Source: Tsuneonella troitsensis
GTDB taxonomy: Bacteria; Pseudomonadota; Alphaproteobacteria; Sphingomonadales; Sphingomonadaceae
DNA: 64,000 nt
Assembly: GCF_001441535.1 (NCBI RefSeq)
Contig: NZ_LMAU01000007.1
Coordinates: forward strand, 1-64,000
Direction: 5' to 3'
Under the pieces are notes generated by a model that was given only the letters and a program-made list of their open reading frames with translations, did no database searches and was not told the DNA's origin. Shown here piece after piece: positions 8,791-18,520 of this stretch. Made by a program: the position numbers and the translations under genes. How positions within the stretch are numbered: position 1 is the first letter of the stretch; every line of letters begins with the position of its first letter.

Positions 8791-9465
8791 TCAAAGCAGA
8801 TCGAGCACGTAGCCCAGAGAGCGGACCGTGCGCAGCGGGTTGCCCGCACCGGCAGTCTTGAGCGCCCTGCGAAGGCGGCCGATCCACACATCCACCGTGC
8901 GAGCATCGATCGCCGGCTCCTGCTTGCCGAGGCCTGCGATAAGCTGTTCGCGGGTCATGACCTGGTTCGGGTTCTCCGCGAAGAACAGCAGCAGTCGAAA
9001 TTCGTTTGGCGGCAGGACGAGCGGTTTTCCGCTCCAGCGGGCCTGCAGGGCCGTCATGTCGATAGTCAGGTCGCCCACTTCGAAGCGCTGGCCGATCCTT
9101 CGCTGTTGCTGCAGCGGATCGACTGCGATGACCCGGTCCAGTACGGCATTCCGGTCCACCGGGCCGAGCATGTAATCGTCCGCCCCCGCTTTGAGTGCGC
9201 GGCGACGATCGTCCGGATCGTCGGCTTCCAGCACCATGGTGATGTGCGCTTCGCTGGTGCGCGGATCGGACCGCAGCCGGCGACACATCTCCAGCCCCGC
9301 TAGATCGTCGAGCACCCAGTCGACAAACGCCCAGACGGGTCCTTCGACCAGTCGTTGCGGCCCAGCGGCGTCGATCCGCGCAAATGTGTAGCGCCGGCCG
9401 GCGTGAACGAAGTCGTCCATCGTTTCGGCGTTACGGTCGGTGAGGAAAATATTGACCACGTCCAT
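8791..9465 (-). CDS. PhoB/OmpR-family response regulator with atypical receiver
   Basis: DNA-binding response regulator of 224 residues. The receiver (about 1-115) has the likely phospho-acceptor Asp49 in FVDWVLDDLAG. However, the conserved Lys (usually K-P) is Gly101 in YMLGP, and the N-terminal acidic pair is reduced to one Asp (Asp10). The C-terminal winged helix (about 125-224) is intact, with the family segment RTVDVWIGRLRRAL and the closing RTVRSLGYVLDLL. No histidine kinase is adjacent, so it may be unphosphorylated or answer to a distant kinase. Its own promoter region carries an 11-bp-phased direct repeat that suggests autoregulation. It converges on the TonB receptor gene and diverges from the Crp-type gene. 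Confidence 0.85.
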   Translation of the reverse strand: MDVVNIFLTDRNAETMDDFVHAGRRYTFARIDAAGPQRLVEGPVWAFVDWVLDDLAGLEMCRRLRSDPRTSEAHITMVLEADDPDDRRRALKAGADDYMLGPVDRNAVLDRVIAVDPLQQQRRIGQRFEVGDLTIDMTALQARWSGKPLVLPPNEFRLLLFFAENPNQVMTREQLIAGLGKQEPAIDARTVDVWIGRLRRALKTAGAGNPLRTVRSLGYVLDLL

Positions 9466-9506
9466 CGATGCCCCCGGGCGTTAGAGCGACGGAATGCAGG
9501 CGGGAT

Positions 9507-9524
9507 GTGACGCGCGGATGACTA
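9507..9524 (-). promoter_or_regulatory. 11-bp-phased direct repeat before response regulator gene
   Basis: On the minus strand TAGTCAT-CCGC-GCGTCAC gives GTCAY, six bases, GTCAY. This is the same core and spacing as the site before the lipoprotein gene and the Pho box before virB1. It ends 41 bases before the ATG, almost the same distance as at virB1. Confidence 0.4.
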
Positions 9525-9621
9525 ATGTTGCAGTCGTCCCATGACCGGCGATTAACAAAAGATGCTGTTTTTTTTCAATGATGCGGAACCGAACACCCGT
9601 CTCGACCGATAGGGTCAGGGC

Positions 9622-10389
9622 ATGGTGGACGATGTAACGAGATTCCCGCTGACGGGTCGTTTCCTGATGGGACGATCCCGCCACGCACTGGGAGAGCGGG
9701 AGAAGGAGATCCTGGAAGCCTCAATCGCTGAGGTCCGGGATTTCGACAAACCCACCCGAATTCTGGCGCGGGGGGAGCCTACGTCCCGTTCCACGATGCT
9801 GATCGACGGATTTATCCTGCGCACTATTATCGAGAACGATCGACGCTATGTCGTCGGCATTCAGGTTCCGGGCGACTTCGTCGACCTTCATGCGTACGCG
9901 TTGAAGCGACTCGATCACGACATCGTGACCTTGGGGCGGACGAAGGTGGGCTACGTTTCGCACGACACCATCGCGCGGATACACGAAAACGAACCGCACC
10001 TGTCGCGCTTGTTCTGGTTTTCGACGCTGCTGGATGCCGCGATCCATCGGCAGTGGACGCTCAAGCTACAGCAGCTGAAAGCAAGCCGCCGCGTCTCGCA
10101 TCGTATCGCAGAAATCTGGAAGCGGCTCGAAATGGTCGGGCTGGGGCGACAAAGCGGTTTTCGATCCCCTCTCACCCAGACCGATCTTGCGGACATGTGC
10201 GGGACCACGCCGATCCATATGAACCGCGCGCTTGCCGAACTGCGCCGCGACGATGTCGCCGAATTTCGCCGCGGCCTCGTGGTGGTCAGGGACCGGGAGG
10301 CGCTGGAAAGACACGGCGATTTCGATCCGGCGTATCTATACGGTGAAGGACTACTTCACGTCGAGCACGAGCTCGACGCGCTCGCCTGA
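9622..10389 (+). CDS. Crp/Fnr-family transcriptional regulator
   Basis: Cytoplasmic regulator of 255 residues. The N-terminal cyclic-nucleotide-binding-like beta-barrel (about 20-135) contains GFILRTIIENDRRYVVGIQVPGDFVDLH. The C-terminal HTH (about 150-230) contains LTQTDLADMCGTTPIHMNRALAELRR, the recognition helix of Crp-type proteins. No N-terminal cysteine cluster is visible, so an FNR-type iron-sulfur sensor is unlikely. AGGG lies a few bases before the ATG. It is divergent from the response regulator and convergent with ppc. The effector and targets are unknown. Confidence 0.88.
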   Translation: MVDDVTRFPLTGRFLMGRSRHALGEREKEILEASIAEVRDFDKPTRILARGEPTSRSTMLIDGFILRTIIENDRRYVVGIQVPGDFVDLHAYALKRLDHDIVTLGRTKVGYVSHDTIARIHENEPHLSRLFWFSTLLDAAIHRQWTLKLQQLKASRRVSHRIAEIWKRLEMVGLGRQSGFRSPLTQTDLADMCGTTPIHMNRALAELRRDDVAEFRRGLVVVRDREALERHGDFDPAYLYGEGLLHVEHELDALA

Positions 10390-10399
10390 AGATACAGTT

Positions 10400-13165
10400 T
10401 CAGCCGTGCGCGCCGAACAGATTGGCGATAGCCACCGACACTCTTAGCGATAGGGCCTGCGCCGCTGCGATCGGGTCGATGAAATCGCGGTGAATTGAAG
10501 CGTACCCTTCCGCCTCGCCATCCGGGTATTCCCCCGGTTCGTCCACTTCGAAGTCGGCGGCCCTGGCAACCTGTGCAGGATAGGCCCTGCGGAGCTGCGC
10601 CAGCGCATCGTCGATCCTTAGAGTGAACACCATTTCCAGCACGTCATCGCGGCTGATGTCGTTCGCGCGACTGAAGGCAGGAATACTCACCGCTTTCAAG
10701 AACATGTGCTGCAACAGGGCAAGGCGCAGCGACTGGAGCACGCCTATCTCGCGCCGCACCTGTTCGCGCGTTGCGAGCGGGCTGTCGTCAGGCACCAGCT
10801 CGAGCAAGCGATGGAGCTTAAGGGCATCGACCCGCAACCGCGAGGCCAGACGTCGGAACACTCCGTTCCGGTCATCCTTGGTCAGATACTCGGCAAGCGC
10901 CGCGCAGGCAGGAGCGAGGTGCTCCTCCGTTCCGCGATAGGTCCGGCTGGCCCAATAGGCGGAGTTGAACAGTTCGCCGTATGCCGCCACCGTCTTGATG
11001 CTGGCGAGCGCGTTGGCAGCACGCAGCAGCCGGACGATCTGACGCCCCCGCGCACTGTCCCGTAGCAGCCCGGCCAATTCCTCGAGATTGCCGTCGGCGG
11101 CGCTGCCGACGCCCGCGATCACGTTAACCGGATAGCCGAGCTGCTGCAGAACCGCGTTGTGCGGGATCGCGCGAATCTGACGCAGGTTCATGTCGCGGTC
11201 GGCCGCAAGGTCAGACTGGCGGCGCGATTTTCGGCTGCCGGTTTCGACCAGCATCCCCAGTCCGAATGCGGTGATCGCCCGGCTGTAGGTACCACTCTCC
11301 AGGTGTTCGCGCTGGTGGTCCTTGATCGCGCGATAGAAGTCGAGGCTCAGGTCCGTTCGGCGATAGAACGGGTCCACCGGCGCCTGCACGTCGGTTTGAG
11401 CCGGGCTGAGAGCGGCGATCCTCGTCAGCGTAGCGAGCGCGAGTTCGGGTGTGGCAAAGAACAGGTACCCGTCCCCGCCCTGAAAACTGACTTCCGGCTC
11501 AAGCGCGATGCCCGCGCGCGCGAAGCGCCGCCGCGCCCACGGCGACAATGGCCATTCGAGCCGGTCGGCGAAACTGGACGGGTGTGCGCCCCGCCCCATG
11601 CTCTCGCCGTGCGTGTCGAAAATCAGCGCGGCGACTTCGGTCAGCCCGTTCGCCTCCATCGCGGCGGCGAGGCGGCCCTGTAGACGCTCGATCGCCAGGC
11701 TTGCCGGAATCTGCCCCACGAAGCGCCCGGCATCGGAGAAACCCGTCTGCACCGCTACCCGTCCACGCCGGCGCGCGTAGGCCTGATAGGCAGGCTCGGC
11801 CAGCAGCGCATCGAGCAGGCGACCGCCGTGCTCCAGCGCGCTCTCGGTCTCGAACAGCGGCGATACGTCGACCTTGTCGGCCACGCCGAAAAGCTCAGCA
11901 AAATAGAGCGCGGCAAGCACGGTTGCGGGCTGTTCGCATTCGGCGATCAGCATCCGGATCGGCGCGTCGGCATCCACATGGTGCAGTATCTGCGCCATGC
12001 TGATGAACTGGCGGATCGCAGTCGAGCTTTCGACGGCCAGTGCCGCGAAATTGGCGCGGAGCGGGCGCACTTCGGCGAGCATGGCGCGAAGGGTCGCCAG
12101 CGCGCCTCTGCTGGCGATCTCGATCGCGTGACCTTCGGGCAAGCGGCGCCGGATCGCATTGTGCAACTGGCTCGCGTTCACCCGGAAATGGATCCAGCCC
12201 ATGCCCAGTCCATCGGCGCGCATGGCAGCGGCCAGTGTGCGGAAGGCCACCGCCTGCGGGCCTGCTTCCGCCTCGGCTTCGATCTGCGCGATGACCGGCG
12301 CCAGCGTCAGCAGCTTGTCGGGGTGGTCCGAAGTAAGGCCATTCGCAGCAGCAGCAAGCGCCGCAGGATCGGAGAGGTCGGCCTCGAATTCGGTGGCGTG
12401 GCGTCCTGCGTGTGCGGCGGCGCGGCGCAGTTGGTCCACAAGCTGGTGACCGGGCGCGATCCCTTCCAGACAGTCCGCATAGCGACCCAGGCGCCGAGCC
12501 TTCTCCGCAAGCCGATAGGCGATCGACGTGTGCCACTTGATGTCGGTCCGGCCATCCATGTCGTAACCGACCCAAGTCGCGAAACGGAAAGGAACCGGTG
12601 CCAGCTCTCGCCACCGGTCCGGCCACCGCGCCTGCGCCTGCTCGAATATGCGCTCCGCGATCCGGTCGCGCGCATCCTGCGCGTGGGCGATCGCCCGCAT
12701 CGCCTCGCCATGCTCAAAGTCTAAAGTGAGCGCCGGTCGTTCTCCGCTGACCGCGCAGACCGCGTCGTCACTGCCGTCGCGGTCACTGGCCGCCGCGGCG
12801 ATCGCATTGGACTGCGCGGGTGCGAGCAGGAACGTGGGGTGCGCGGTGAAGACCGCATGGAGTTGCGGGCGCGACCAGCGCTCGGCGAAGGCATCGAAGT
12901 CGTCTTCCTCGGCGACCAACATCGCGATCGTCGCATCGGCCTTGTCCGGCTCAACGAGCGCCTCGAGACGATCGGCGCGGCTCTTTAGGCCGGAACATTC
13001 GAGTTCGGCCACCATCGCGCCCAGCCCGTCGATCGTCAACGCGCCGCTTTCGAGATCGCGCGACAGGTCAAGCGAAAGCTGGAATACCGGGTTGAACAGG
13101 GGAGTGTCGGCTGTCTGCCGATGATGCACCCGGAGGCGCTCGACGAGATCGGCGACCGTCTTCAT
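10400..13165 (-). CDS. ppc: Phosphoenolpyruvate carboxylase, highly divergent
   Basis: Expected to carboxylate phosphoenolpyruvate to oxaloacetate, refilling the TCA cycle at the end of the Entner-Doudoroff operon. The ATG at 13165 overlaps the eda stop by four bases and gives 921 residues, the usual size. Preserved family features are FTAHPT (His109, equivalent to E. coli His138), PLFET (Glu439), GFSD (Asp478), THG (His519), MGRGA (Arg525), GSRKSRR and RAIP. Changed features: the Lys of GYSDSxKD is Arg481, the HGRGG arginine is missing with two residues deleted (HGESMGRG), and the chain ends GAHG instead of the usual NTG. It is probably an active but remote PEPC. Loss of activity cannot be excluded. 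Confidence 0.82.
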   Translation of the reverse strand: MKTVADLVERLRVHHRQTADTPLFNPVFQLSLDLSRDLESGALTIDGLGAMVAELECSGLKSRADRLEALVEPDKADATIAMLVAEEDDFDAFAERWSRPQLHAVFTAHPTFLLAPAQSNAIAAAASDRDGSDDAVCAVSGERPALTLDFEHGEAMRAIAHAQDARDRIAERIFEQAQARWPDRWRELAPVPFRFATWVGYDMDGRTDIKWHTSIAYRLAEKARRLGRYADCLEGIAPGHQLVDQLRRAAAHAGRHATEFEADLSDPAALAAAANGLTSDHPDKLLTLAPVIAQIEAEAEAGPQAVAFRTLAAAMRADGLGMGWIHFRVNASQLHNAIRRRLPEGHAIEIASRGALATLRAMLAEVRPLRANFAALAVESSTAIRQFISMAQILHHVDADAPIRMLIAECEQPATVLAALYFAELFGVADKVDVSPLFETESALEHGGRLLDALLAEPAYQAYARRRGRVAVQTGFSDAGRFVGQIPASLAIERLQGRLAAAMEANGLTEVAALIFDTHGESMGRGAHPSSFADRLEWPLSPWARRRFARAGIALEPEVSFQGGDGYLFFATPELALATLTRIAALSPAQTDVQAPVDPFYRRTDLSLDFYRAIKDHQREHLESGTYSRAITAFGLGMLVETGSRKSRRQSDLAADRDMNLRQIRAIPHNAVLQQLGYPVNVIAGVGSAADGNLEELAGLLRDSARGRQIVRLLRAANALASIKTVAAYGELFNSAYWASRTYRGTEEHLAPACAALAEYLTKDDRNGVFRRLASRLRVDALKLHRLLELVPDDSPLATREQVRREIGVLQSLRLALLQHMFLKAVSIPAFSRANDISRDDVLEMVFTLRIDDALAQLRRAYPAQVARAADFEVDEPGEYPDGEAEGYASIHRDFIDPIAAAQALSLRVSVAIANLFGAHG

Positions 13166-13776
13166 CGGCCGAGCGCGGCAGCCTCTCGCGCCAGTCGTTC
13201 GATCACCTCGCGATCGGGGGCACCCTTGGGCGACACCCAGCTTCCGCCGACGCAGAGCACGGGGTCGAACGCCAGCCATTCTGCCGCGGTCTCTAAGCCG
13301 ATGCCCCCGGTCGGGCAAAAGCGGCATTGGCCGAACGGAGCCGCAAGCGCCTTGAGCGCGGGAAGCCCGCCCGCCGCCATCGCCGGGAAGAACTTGAAGT
13401 GGGTCAGGCCCATGTCCAGCCCGCGCATGATGTCGCCAGCATTCGCGATACCCGGCAGGAACGGAATACCCGCCGCGATGGCCGCTTTGCCAAGGGGTTC
13501 GGTCAATCCGGGCGAAACGATGAATTGGCTTCCGGCGTCGAGCGCCTGCGCAAGTTGGGCGGGATTCGTGACCGTCCCTGCCCCCACGATCGCGCCGGGC
13601 ACCTGTCGCATCGCACGGATTGCCTCGAGTGCCGCCGGGGTGCGCAAGGTCACCTCCAGCACCGGTAGCCCCCCGGCCACGAGCGCCTCCGCCAGCGGGA
13701 CAGCGTGCGCGATATCCTCGATGACGATCACCGGGATCACCGGCGCGGTGCGCATGATGGAGGCGATGTCAGTCAC
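13162..13776 (-). CDS. eda: KDPG aldolase (2-keto-3-deoxy-6-phosphogluconate aldolase)
   Basis: Cleaves 2-keto-3-deoxy-6-phosphogluconate to pyruvate and glyceraldehyde-3-phosphate, the last Entner-Doudoroff step. The product is 204 residues, a single TIM barrel. The catalytic Glu41 is in LEVTLRTP and the Schiff-base Lys128 in THFKFFPA. The phosphate-binding segment CPTGGIG and a glycine-rich CVGGSWVS follow. It starts with GTG, overlapping the glk stop by four bases (GTGA), and overlaps ppc by four bases, so translation is probably coupled through glk-eda-ppc. Confidence 0.95.
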   Translation of the reverse strand: MTDIASIMRTAPVIPVIVIEDIAHAVPLAEALVAGGLPVLEVTLRTPAALEAIRAMRQVPGAIVGAGTVTNPAQLAQALDAGSQFIVSPGLTEPLGKAAIAAGIPFLPGIANAGDIMRGLDMGLTHFKFFPAMAAGGLPALKALAAPFGQCRFCPTGGIGLETAAEWLAFDPVLCVGGSWVSPKGAPDREVIERLAREAAALGR

Positions 13777-14744
13777 ATGTGCTCCGAGGCAAAGGCGGCC
13801 GCGGCACCATAGAGGCCGGGCTGGGGATGGACGATGAGCTTCACGGGGATCGCAGCCATCAATTCGGCAAAACGGCCCTTGGCGCGAAACCGCTCGGCAA
13901 AGCCCGACTTCAGCAGCGTGTCGCGGATACGGTAGCCAAGCCCGCCGGCAATCACGACCCCGCCGAAGCCGCCCTGGGCCAGCGCGATGTCGCCGGCGAC
14001 CGAGCCGAGCGACAGGCAGAACCGATCGACCGCCGCGGCGGCCAGGCTGTCTTCCCCGCTCATCCCGCGAGTCCAGATCGCGATGTCGTCTTCCTCGATC
14101 AACGGCCGCCCTTCGAGTGCTGCGAGGGTCTGGTAGATATCGGAGATCGCCGGCCCGGCGACCACACGCTCGACCGACACACGGGTATGGCGCTTGCGCA
14201 GGCGGGCAAGGATCGCGTCCTCGATCTGGTCGAGCGGCGCGAAATCGATGTGACCGCCTTCGGTGGCCTGGACATGGTACCCGCCTTTGCCGTCGCGCCA
14301 GAGATGCGCCACGCCAAGCCCGGTCCCCGGCCCCAGCACACTTAGCGTACCGGACTCGGCCAGCGGCCTGTCAGGACCGGTCAGGTGAAGGAACTGGTCC
14401 TCCGGTGCCCGCGCCACCGCGTGGGCCACCGCCTCGAAATCGTTGACGATGGTATATCGCGTGACGCCGAGCTTCTCCTTCACCAGTGCCGGGCGGATGA
14501 TCCAGGGGTTGTTCGTGAAGCGGATCACGTCGCCGCCCACTGGCCCCGCGATGGCCATCGCGATCGCATCGGGCAGCTTACCGCCCCGGCTCTTGCGGAC
14601 GTCCTCCCAAGCGGTCTGGAAGCTGGCGTGATCGTCGGTGTGCAGCGTTTCGGGTTCGCCCAGAGTGATCGTGCCGTCGTCGGCGATCGTGGCGATAGCG
14701 AACCGCGCATGGGTGCCGCCGATATCGACTGTTACGATCTCCAT
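13773..14744 (-). CDS. glk: Glucokinase
   Basis: Phosphorylates glucose to glucose-6-phosphate to feed the Entner-Doudoroff pathway. The product is 323 residues of the bacterial Glk family: the ATP site begins VDIGGTHARFA, with LGPGTGLGVAHLW in the middle and the sugar-binding EGGHIDFAP. GGAGG lies six bases before ATG 14744, and TGATG couples it to the edd stop. A GTG three bases earlier is an alternative start with poorer spacing. It sits between edd and eda in the operon and overlaps eda by four bases. Confidence 0.95.
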   Translation of the reverse strand: MEIVTVDIGGTHARFAIATIADDGTITLGEPETLHTDDHASFQTAWEDVRKSRGGKLPDAIAMAIAGPVGGDVIRFTNNPWIIRPALVKEKLGVTRYTIVNDFEAVAHAVARAPEDQFLHLTGPDRPLAESGTLSVLGPGTGLGVAHLWRDGKGGYHVQATEGGHIDFAPLDQIEDAILARLRKRHTRVSVERVVAGPAISDIYQTLAALEGRPLIEEDDIAIWTRGMSGEDSLAAAAVDRFCLSLGSVAGDIALAQGGFGGVVIAGGLGYRIRDTLLKSGFAERFRAKGRFAELMAAIPVKLIVHPQPGLYGAAAAFASEHM

Positions 14745-16549
14745 CACAGACCTCCCGCCGCCAGCATGGCGCTCGCGCCCCGTTCAGCCGAATCCGCGCC
14801 CAGCCGGAACATGGCATACAGTTCGCGCCCCACGCCTTCGTGCACTTCGCCCGGCACAGCGGGTTCGCGGGACGCGAGGTCCGCATCGGTCGAAAGCGCA
14901 CCGGTGTTCGCGCACAATCGGATGACGTCGCCATCGCGCAGCCGGGCGAGCGGACCGCCCCCGAGCGCCTCGGGGACGCAGTGGATCGCGGCCGGCACTT
15001 TGCCGCTGGCGCCGCTCATCCGGCCGTCGGTGACGAGCGCGACCTTGTAGCCACGATCCTGCAACACGCCGAGCGGCGGGGTCAGCTTGTGCAGTTCGGG
15101 CATCCCGTTCGCACGCGGCCCCTGGAAGCGGACGACGACCACGACATCGCGGTCGAGTTCGCCCTTGGCAAATGCCTCGGCCACCGCGTGCTGCGTCTCG
15201 AATACCCGGCACGGCGCCTCGACGGTATGGCGCTGCGGATCGACCGCGCTCGTCTTGAAGCAGGCACGACCCAGGTTGCCCTCGACCAGCCGCATTCCGC
15301 CGTCGGGATGGAATGGAGCCTTCACGGTGCCGAGCATTTCGGGGTCCCCGCTGGCCCCGACCTCGCGCCATGCGAGCGCCTCACCGTCGAGCCAAGGCTC
15401 CTTCGCATAGTCGGATAGATCGCCGCCCCAGACGGTCGCGATGTCGCGGTGTGCCAGTCCCGCCTCGAGCATTTCCTTGACGACGTACCCCATGCCGCCA
15501 GCGGCGTGGAAGTGGTTCACGTCCCCCGACCCGTTGGGATAGACCCGCGCAATCAGCGGCACGGCGCTGCTGAGGTCCGAAATGTCATTCCAGTCGAGCG
15601 CGATCCCCGCCGCGCGTGCCATCGCGGGCAAGTGGATCGCATGGTTGGTCGATCCGCCGGTCGCCAGCAGTCCTACGACCGCGTTGACGATCGCCTTCTC
15701 GTCAACCGTCCGGCCCAGCGCGAATTCGGGCTTGTCGGCGACCTCGACCAGGCGGTGCACCGCCGCGCGCGTCAAAGCCTGGCGCAGCGGCGTGCCTGGC
15801 GGAACGAACGCTGCGCCGGGTACATGGAGGCCCATCATCTCCATCATCATCTGGTTGGAGTTGGCGGTGCCGTAGAAGGTGCAGGTCCCCGGACTGTGAT
15901 AGCTTGCGCTTTCACTCTCCAGCAGTTCCGCGCGACCGACCTTGCCCTCTGCGTAAAGCTGACGGACCTTCTGCTTTTCCTTGTTGGCGATGCCGCTGGG
16001 CATCGGGCCCGACGGGATGAAAATCGCCGGAAGGTGGCCGAAACGCAGCGCGCCCATCACGAGGCCGGGGACGATCTTGTCGCATATGCCCAGCAAGGCC
16101 ATGCCGTCGTACATCGCGTGGCTCATCGCGATCACGGTGGACAGCGCGATGGTATCGCGGCTGAACAGCGACAGCTCCATGCCGTCCTGCCCCTGGGTCA
16201 CTCCGTCGCACATCGCCGGGGTTGCGCCTGCGACTTGCGCAGTCGCCCCAGCCTCGCGCGCCCAGATCTTCATCTGGGGCGGGTACGCGCCATAGGGCTG
16301 ATGCGCCGAGAGCATGTCGTTGTACGAGGTGACGATTGCCAGGTTCGGCGCGCGACCGGCCTTGATCGCGGGCTTGTCTTCCAGGGCCGCCGCAAATCCG
16401 TGTGCGAGGTTCGAGCATCCGAGCGAATTGCGATCCGGCCCGCGGCCGCGTTCGCGCTCCATCAGGTCGAGATAGCGGCGGCGGGTGCCCGCACTGTTGG
16501 CAATTATCCGCTGGGTGACGCGGTGGACGGTATCGTCGAGGTTACTCAT
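14744..16549 (-). CDS. edd: 6-phosphogluconate dehydratase
   Basis: Dehydrates 6-phosphogluconate to 2-keto-3-deoxy-6-phosphogluconate. It is an iron-sulfur enzyme of the IlvD/Edd family, 601 residues, the usual size. Family motifs are [49 protein letters not shown], and [13 protein letters not shown], whose Cys is a probable cluster ligand. Later segments [13 protein letters not shown] and [16 protein letters not shown] are also typical. It overlaps zwf by eight bases and glk by a TGATG junction. Confidence 0.97.
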   Translation of the reverse strand: MSNLDDTVHRVTQRIIANSAGTRRRYLDLMERERGRGPDRNSLGCSNLAHGFAAALEDKPAIKAGRAPNLAIVTSYNDMLSAHQPYGAYPPQMKIWAREAGATAQVAGATPAMCDGVTQGQDGMELSLFSRDTIALSTVIAMSHAMYDGMALLGICDKIVPGLVMGALRFGHLPAIFIPSGPMPSGIANKEKQKVRQLYAEGKVGRAELLESESASYHSPGTCTFYGTANSNQMMMEMMGLHVPGAAFVPPGTPLRQALTRAAVHRLVEVADKPEFALGRTVDEKAIVNAVVGLLATGGSTNHAIHLPAMARAAGIALDWNDISDLSSAVPLIARVYPNGSGDVNHFHAAGGMGYVVKEMLEAGLAHRDIATVWGGDLSDYAKEPWLDGEALAWREVGASGDPEMLGTVKAPFHPDGGMRLVEGNLGRACFKTSAVDPQRHTVEAPCRVFETQHAVAEAFAKGELDRDVVVVVRFQGPRANGMPELHKLTPPLGVLQDRGYKVALVTDGRMSGASGKVPAAIHCVPEALGGGPLARLRDGDVIRLCANTGALSTDADLASREPAVPGEVHEGVGRELYAMFRLGADSAERGASAMLAAGGL

Positions 16550-18002
16550 GCCAGCTCACTCCATCGCGCTCGGCCAGCGCGATCGCCGCGCTGGGGCCCC
16601 AGGCCCCGGAAGTGTAGGTCTTCGGGGTCAGGCCGGCCTCCGCCCAGCCGGCGCGAATGGCGTCGATCCATTCCCACTGCGCCTCGACCTCGTCACGCCG
16701 GACGAACAGCGTCTGGTCGCCTTCGACGAGGTCGAGAAGCAGCCGCTCGTAAGCGATCCGCTTCATCGCGCCGGCAAAGGCATCGGGCATCGAAATGTCG
16801 AGCGGGACGGGTCGCAGCCGCAGCCCCTCGCGGTCGAGGCCGGGAACCTTGGCCATCAGCCGCAGCGAGATATTCTCCTCAGGCTGAATGCCTATGACCA
16901 GGCGGTTGGGCATCGTCTTCGCGCCGCGCCCCTCGAAGATCGAGAACGGGATACAGCGGAACTGGACAACGATTTCGGTCACGCGTTCGGGCAGCCGCTT
17001 CCCGGTTCGCAAGTAGAACGGCACGCCCTTCCACCGCCAGTTGTCGACGTGCGCCTTAATGGCGACGAAGGTCTCGGTGTCGGAGTCCTTGCCCAGTTCG
17101 TCGTCGTAGCCGGGCACTGCTGCTCCGTCGATGGCACCGGCACGGTACTGCCCCGTCACCGTCTCGCCTTGCCCCACGGGGCGCAGCGAGCGCAGGACCT
17201 TCACCTTTTCGTCCCGCACCGCGGTCGCATCGAAGCTCGTAGGCGGTTCCATACAGACGAGCGCGAGCAGCTGGAGCATGTGGTTCTGCACCATGTCGCG
17301 CAGCGCGCCGCTGTCGTCGTAATAGGCCACGCGGCTTTCCAGCCCGACCGTTTCGGCCACCGTGATCTGGACATGATCGATGTAGTTGGCGTTCCAGATC
17401 GGCTCGAACATCACGTTCGCGAACCGCAGCGCCAAGAGGTTCTGGACGGTTTCCTTCCCGAGATAGTGGTCGATCCGGAAAATCCGGTCCTCGCTGAACG
17501 CTGCCGCCACCGCGTCGTTGATCTCGCAACTCGTTGCCAAATCGGTGCCGAGCGGTTTTTCCAGTCCGATGCGGACCTTGGGACCGGTCAGCCCGGCGGA
17601 TTCGAGGCCCGCGATGGTCGGCTCGAACAGGCTGGGCGCGGTCGACAGGAAAATTGCGAGGCCCTGCTCCGGCTGGCCCACTTTTCGGGCCAGTTCGGCG
17701 AAACCGTCGGTAGATGAGGCATCGAGTGGCTGGTAGGTTAGGCGACCTAGGAAATCCTCCATCCCGCCGCGGCGATTTTCCGGGAGATACTTTTCCAGCG
17801 CCTTGCCGGCGAAATCGCGAAACTCGTCGTCGCTCATCGCCGAGCGCGCAGTGCCCACGATTTGCAGGTCGGACGACAGAAGACCCTCGTGCGCGAGTGC
17901 GCATAGCGACGGCAGCAGCATCCTTTGCGAAAGGTCGCCGGTGGCGCCGAACAACAGCAGCCGGTCGGCGGTAAAGGCAGCGCTGGCACGGGCTTCGATC
18001 AT
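16542..18002 (-). CDS. zwf: Glucose-6-phosphate 1-dehydrogenase
   Basis: Oxidises glucose-6-phosphate to 6-phosphogluconolactone with NAD(P)+. It is 486 residues. The nucleotide site [18 protein letters not shown] is at about residues 17-34, the substrate signature RIDHYLGKE near residue 178, and the motif EKPLGTD just before it. It is the first gene of zwf-edd-glk-eda-ppc. No pgl (lactonase) gene is in the operon. The promoter must lie in the 101 bases between here and yjbQ (18003-18103). I see no clear operator there. Confidence 0.97.
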   Translation of the reverse strand: MIEARASAAFTADRLLLFGATGDLSQRMLLPSLCALAHEGLLSSDLQIVGTARSAMSDDEFRDFAGKALEKYLPENRRGGMEDFLGRLTYQPLDASSTDGFAELARKVGQPEQGLAIFLSTAPSLFEPTIAGLESAGLTGPKVRIGLEKPLGTDLATSCEINDAVAAAFSEDRIFRIDHYLGKETVQNLLALRFANVMFEPIWNANYIDHVQITVAETVGLESRVAYYDDSGALRDMVQNHMLQLLALVCMEPPTSFDATAVRDEKVKVLRSLRPVGQGETVTGQYRAGAIDGAAVPGYDDELGKDSDTETFVAIKAHVDNWRWKGVPFYLRTGKRLPERVTEIVVQFRCIPFSIFEGRGAKTMPNRLVIGIQPEENISLRLMAKVPGLDREGLRLRPVPLDISMPDAFAGAMKRIAYERLLLDLVEGDQTLFVRRDEVEAQWEWIDAIRAGWAEAGLTPKTYTSGAWGPSAAIALAERDGVSWHE

Positions 18003-18103
18003 GATCTTCCTGGACTTGCGGAACAGACGATCCGTACTCGGGGACCTAGCAACCGCGCGCCCTCGGGCATAGCGCGGGCATACTTATTCATGATCCGGAC
18101 GTG

Positions 18104-18520
18104 TCATTCCCCGATCGCGGTGAGCACCACCTCGCGGCGGTGACCGCGCGCGCGGTGCTCTGCGAGGTAGATCGCCTGCCAGGTGCCAAGCAGCAGGCGG
18201 TTCCCCGTGAACGGCACGGTCAGCGAATTTCCCGTAAGCATGGCCTTGATGTGCGCAGGCATGTCGTCGGGCCCTTCGTCGTCGTGCTCGTACTGCGGAC
18301 CCTCGGGCGCGAGCCGGTCGAACCATCGCAGAAGATCGCGCTTGACCGCCGGGCTGGCATTCTCGCTGATGAGCACACCCGCGCTGGTATGGCGACAGAA
18401 TACCGTGAGCGTGCCCTTCACCAGCCGGGCCTCGGCGAGCCAGACCGCAACCTTCGAAGTGATATCGATCAGCCCGGTCCCGGTCGTCTCTATCCGGAGA
18501 ATGCCCTGCGCGGTCCGCAC
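18104..18520 (-). CDS. YjbQ/UPF0047-family protein
   Basis: A 138-residue protein of the YjbQ family, whose members show thiamine-phosphate synthase activity in genetic tests though the true role is unsettled. Signature parts are VFCRHTSAGVLISENASP, the acidic central stretch YEHDDEGPDDMPAHIKAML and TGNRLLLGTWQAIYLAEHR. I chose GTG 18520, whose first G is also the last base of the upstream citE-like stop (TAGTG), implying translational coupling. Longer in-frame forms would read through the citE-like gene and are rejected. Confidence 0.9.
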   Translation of the reverse strand: MRTAQGILRIETTGTGLIDITSKVAVWLAEARLVKGTLTVFCRHTSAGVLISENASPAVKRDLLRWFDRLAPEGPQYEHDDEGPDDMPAHIKAMLTGNSLTVPFTGNRLLLGTWQAIYLAEHRARGHRREVVLTAIGE

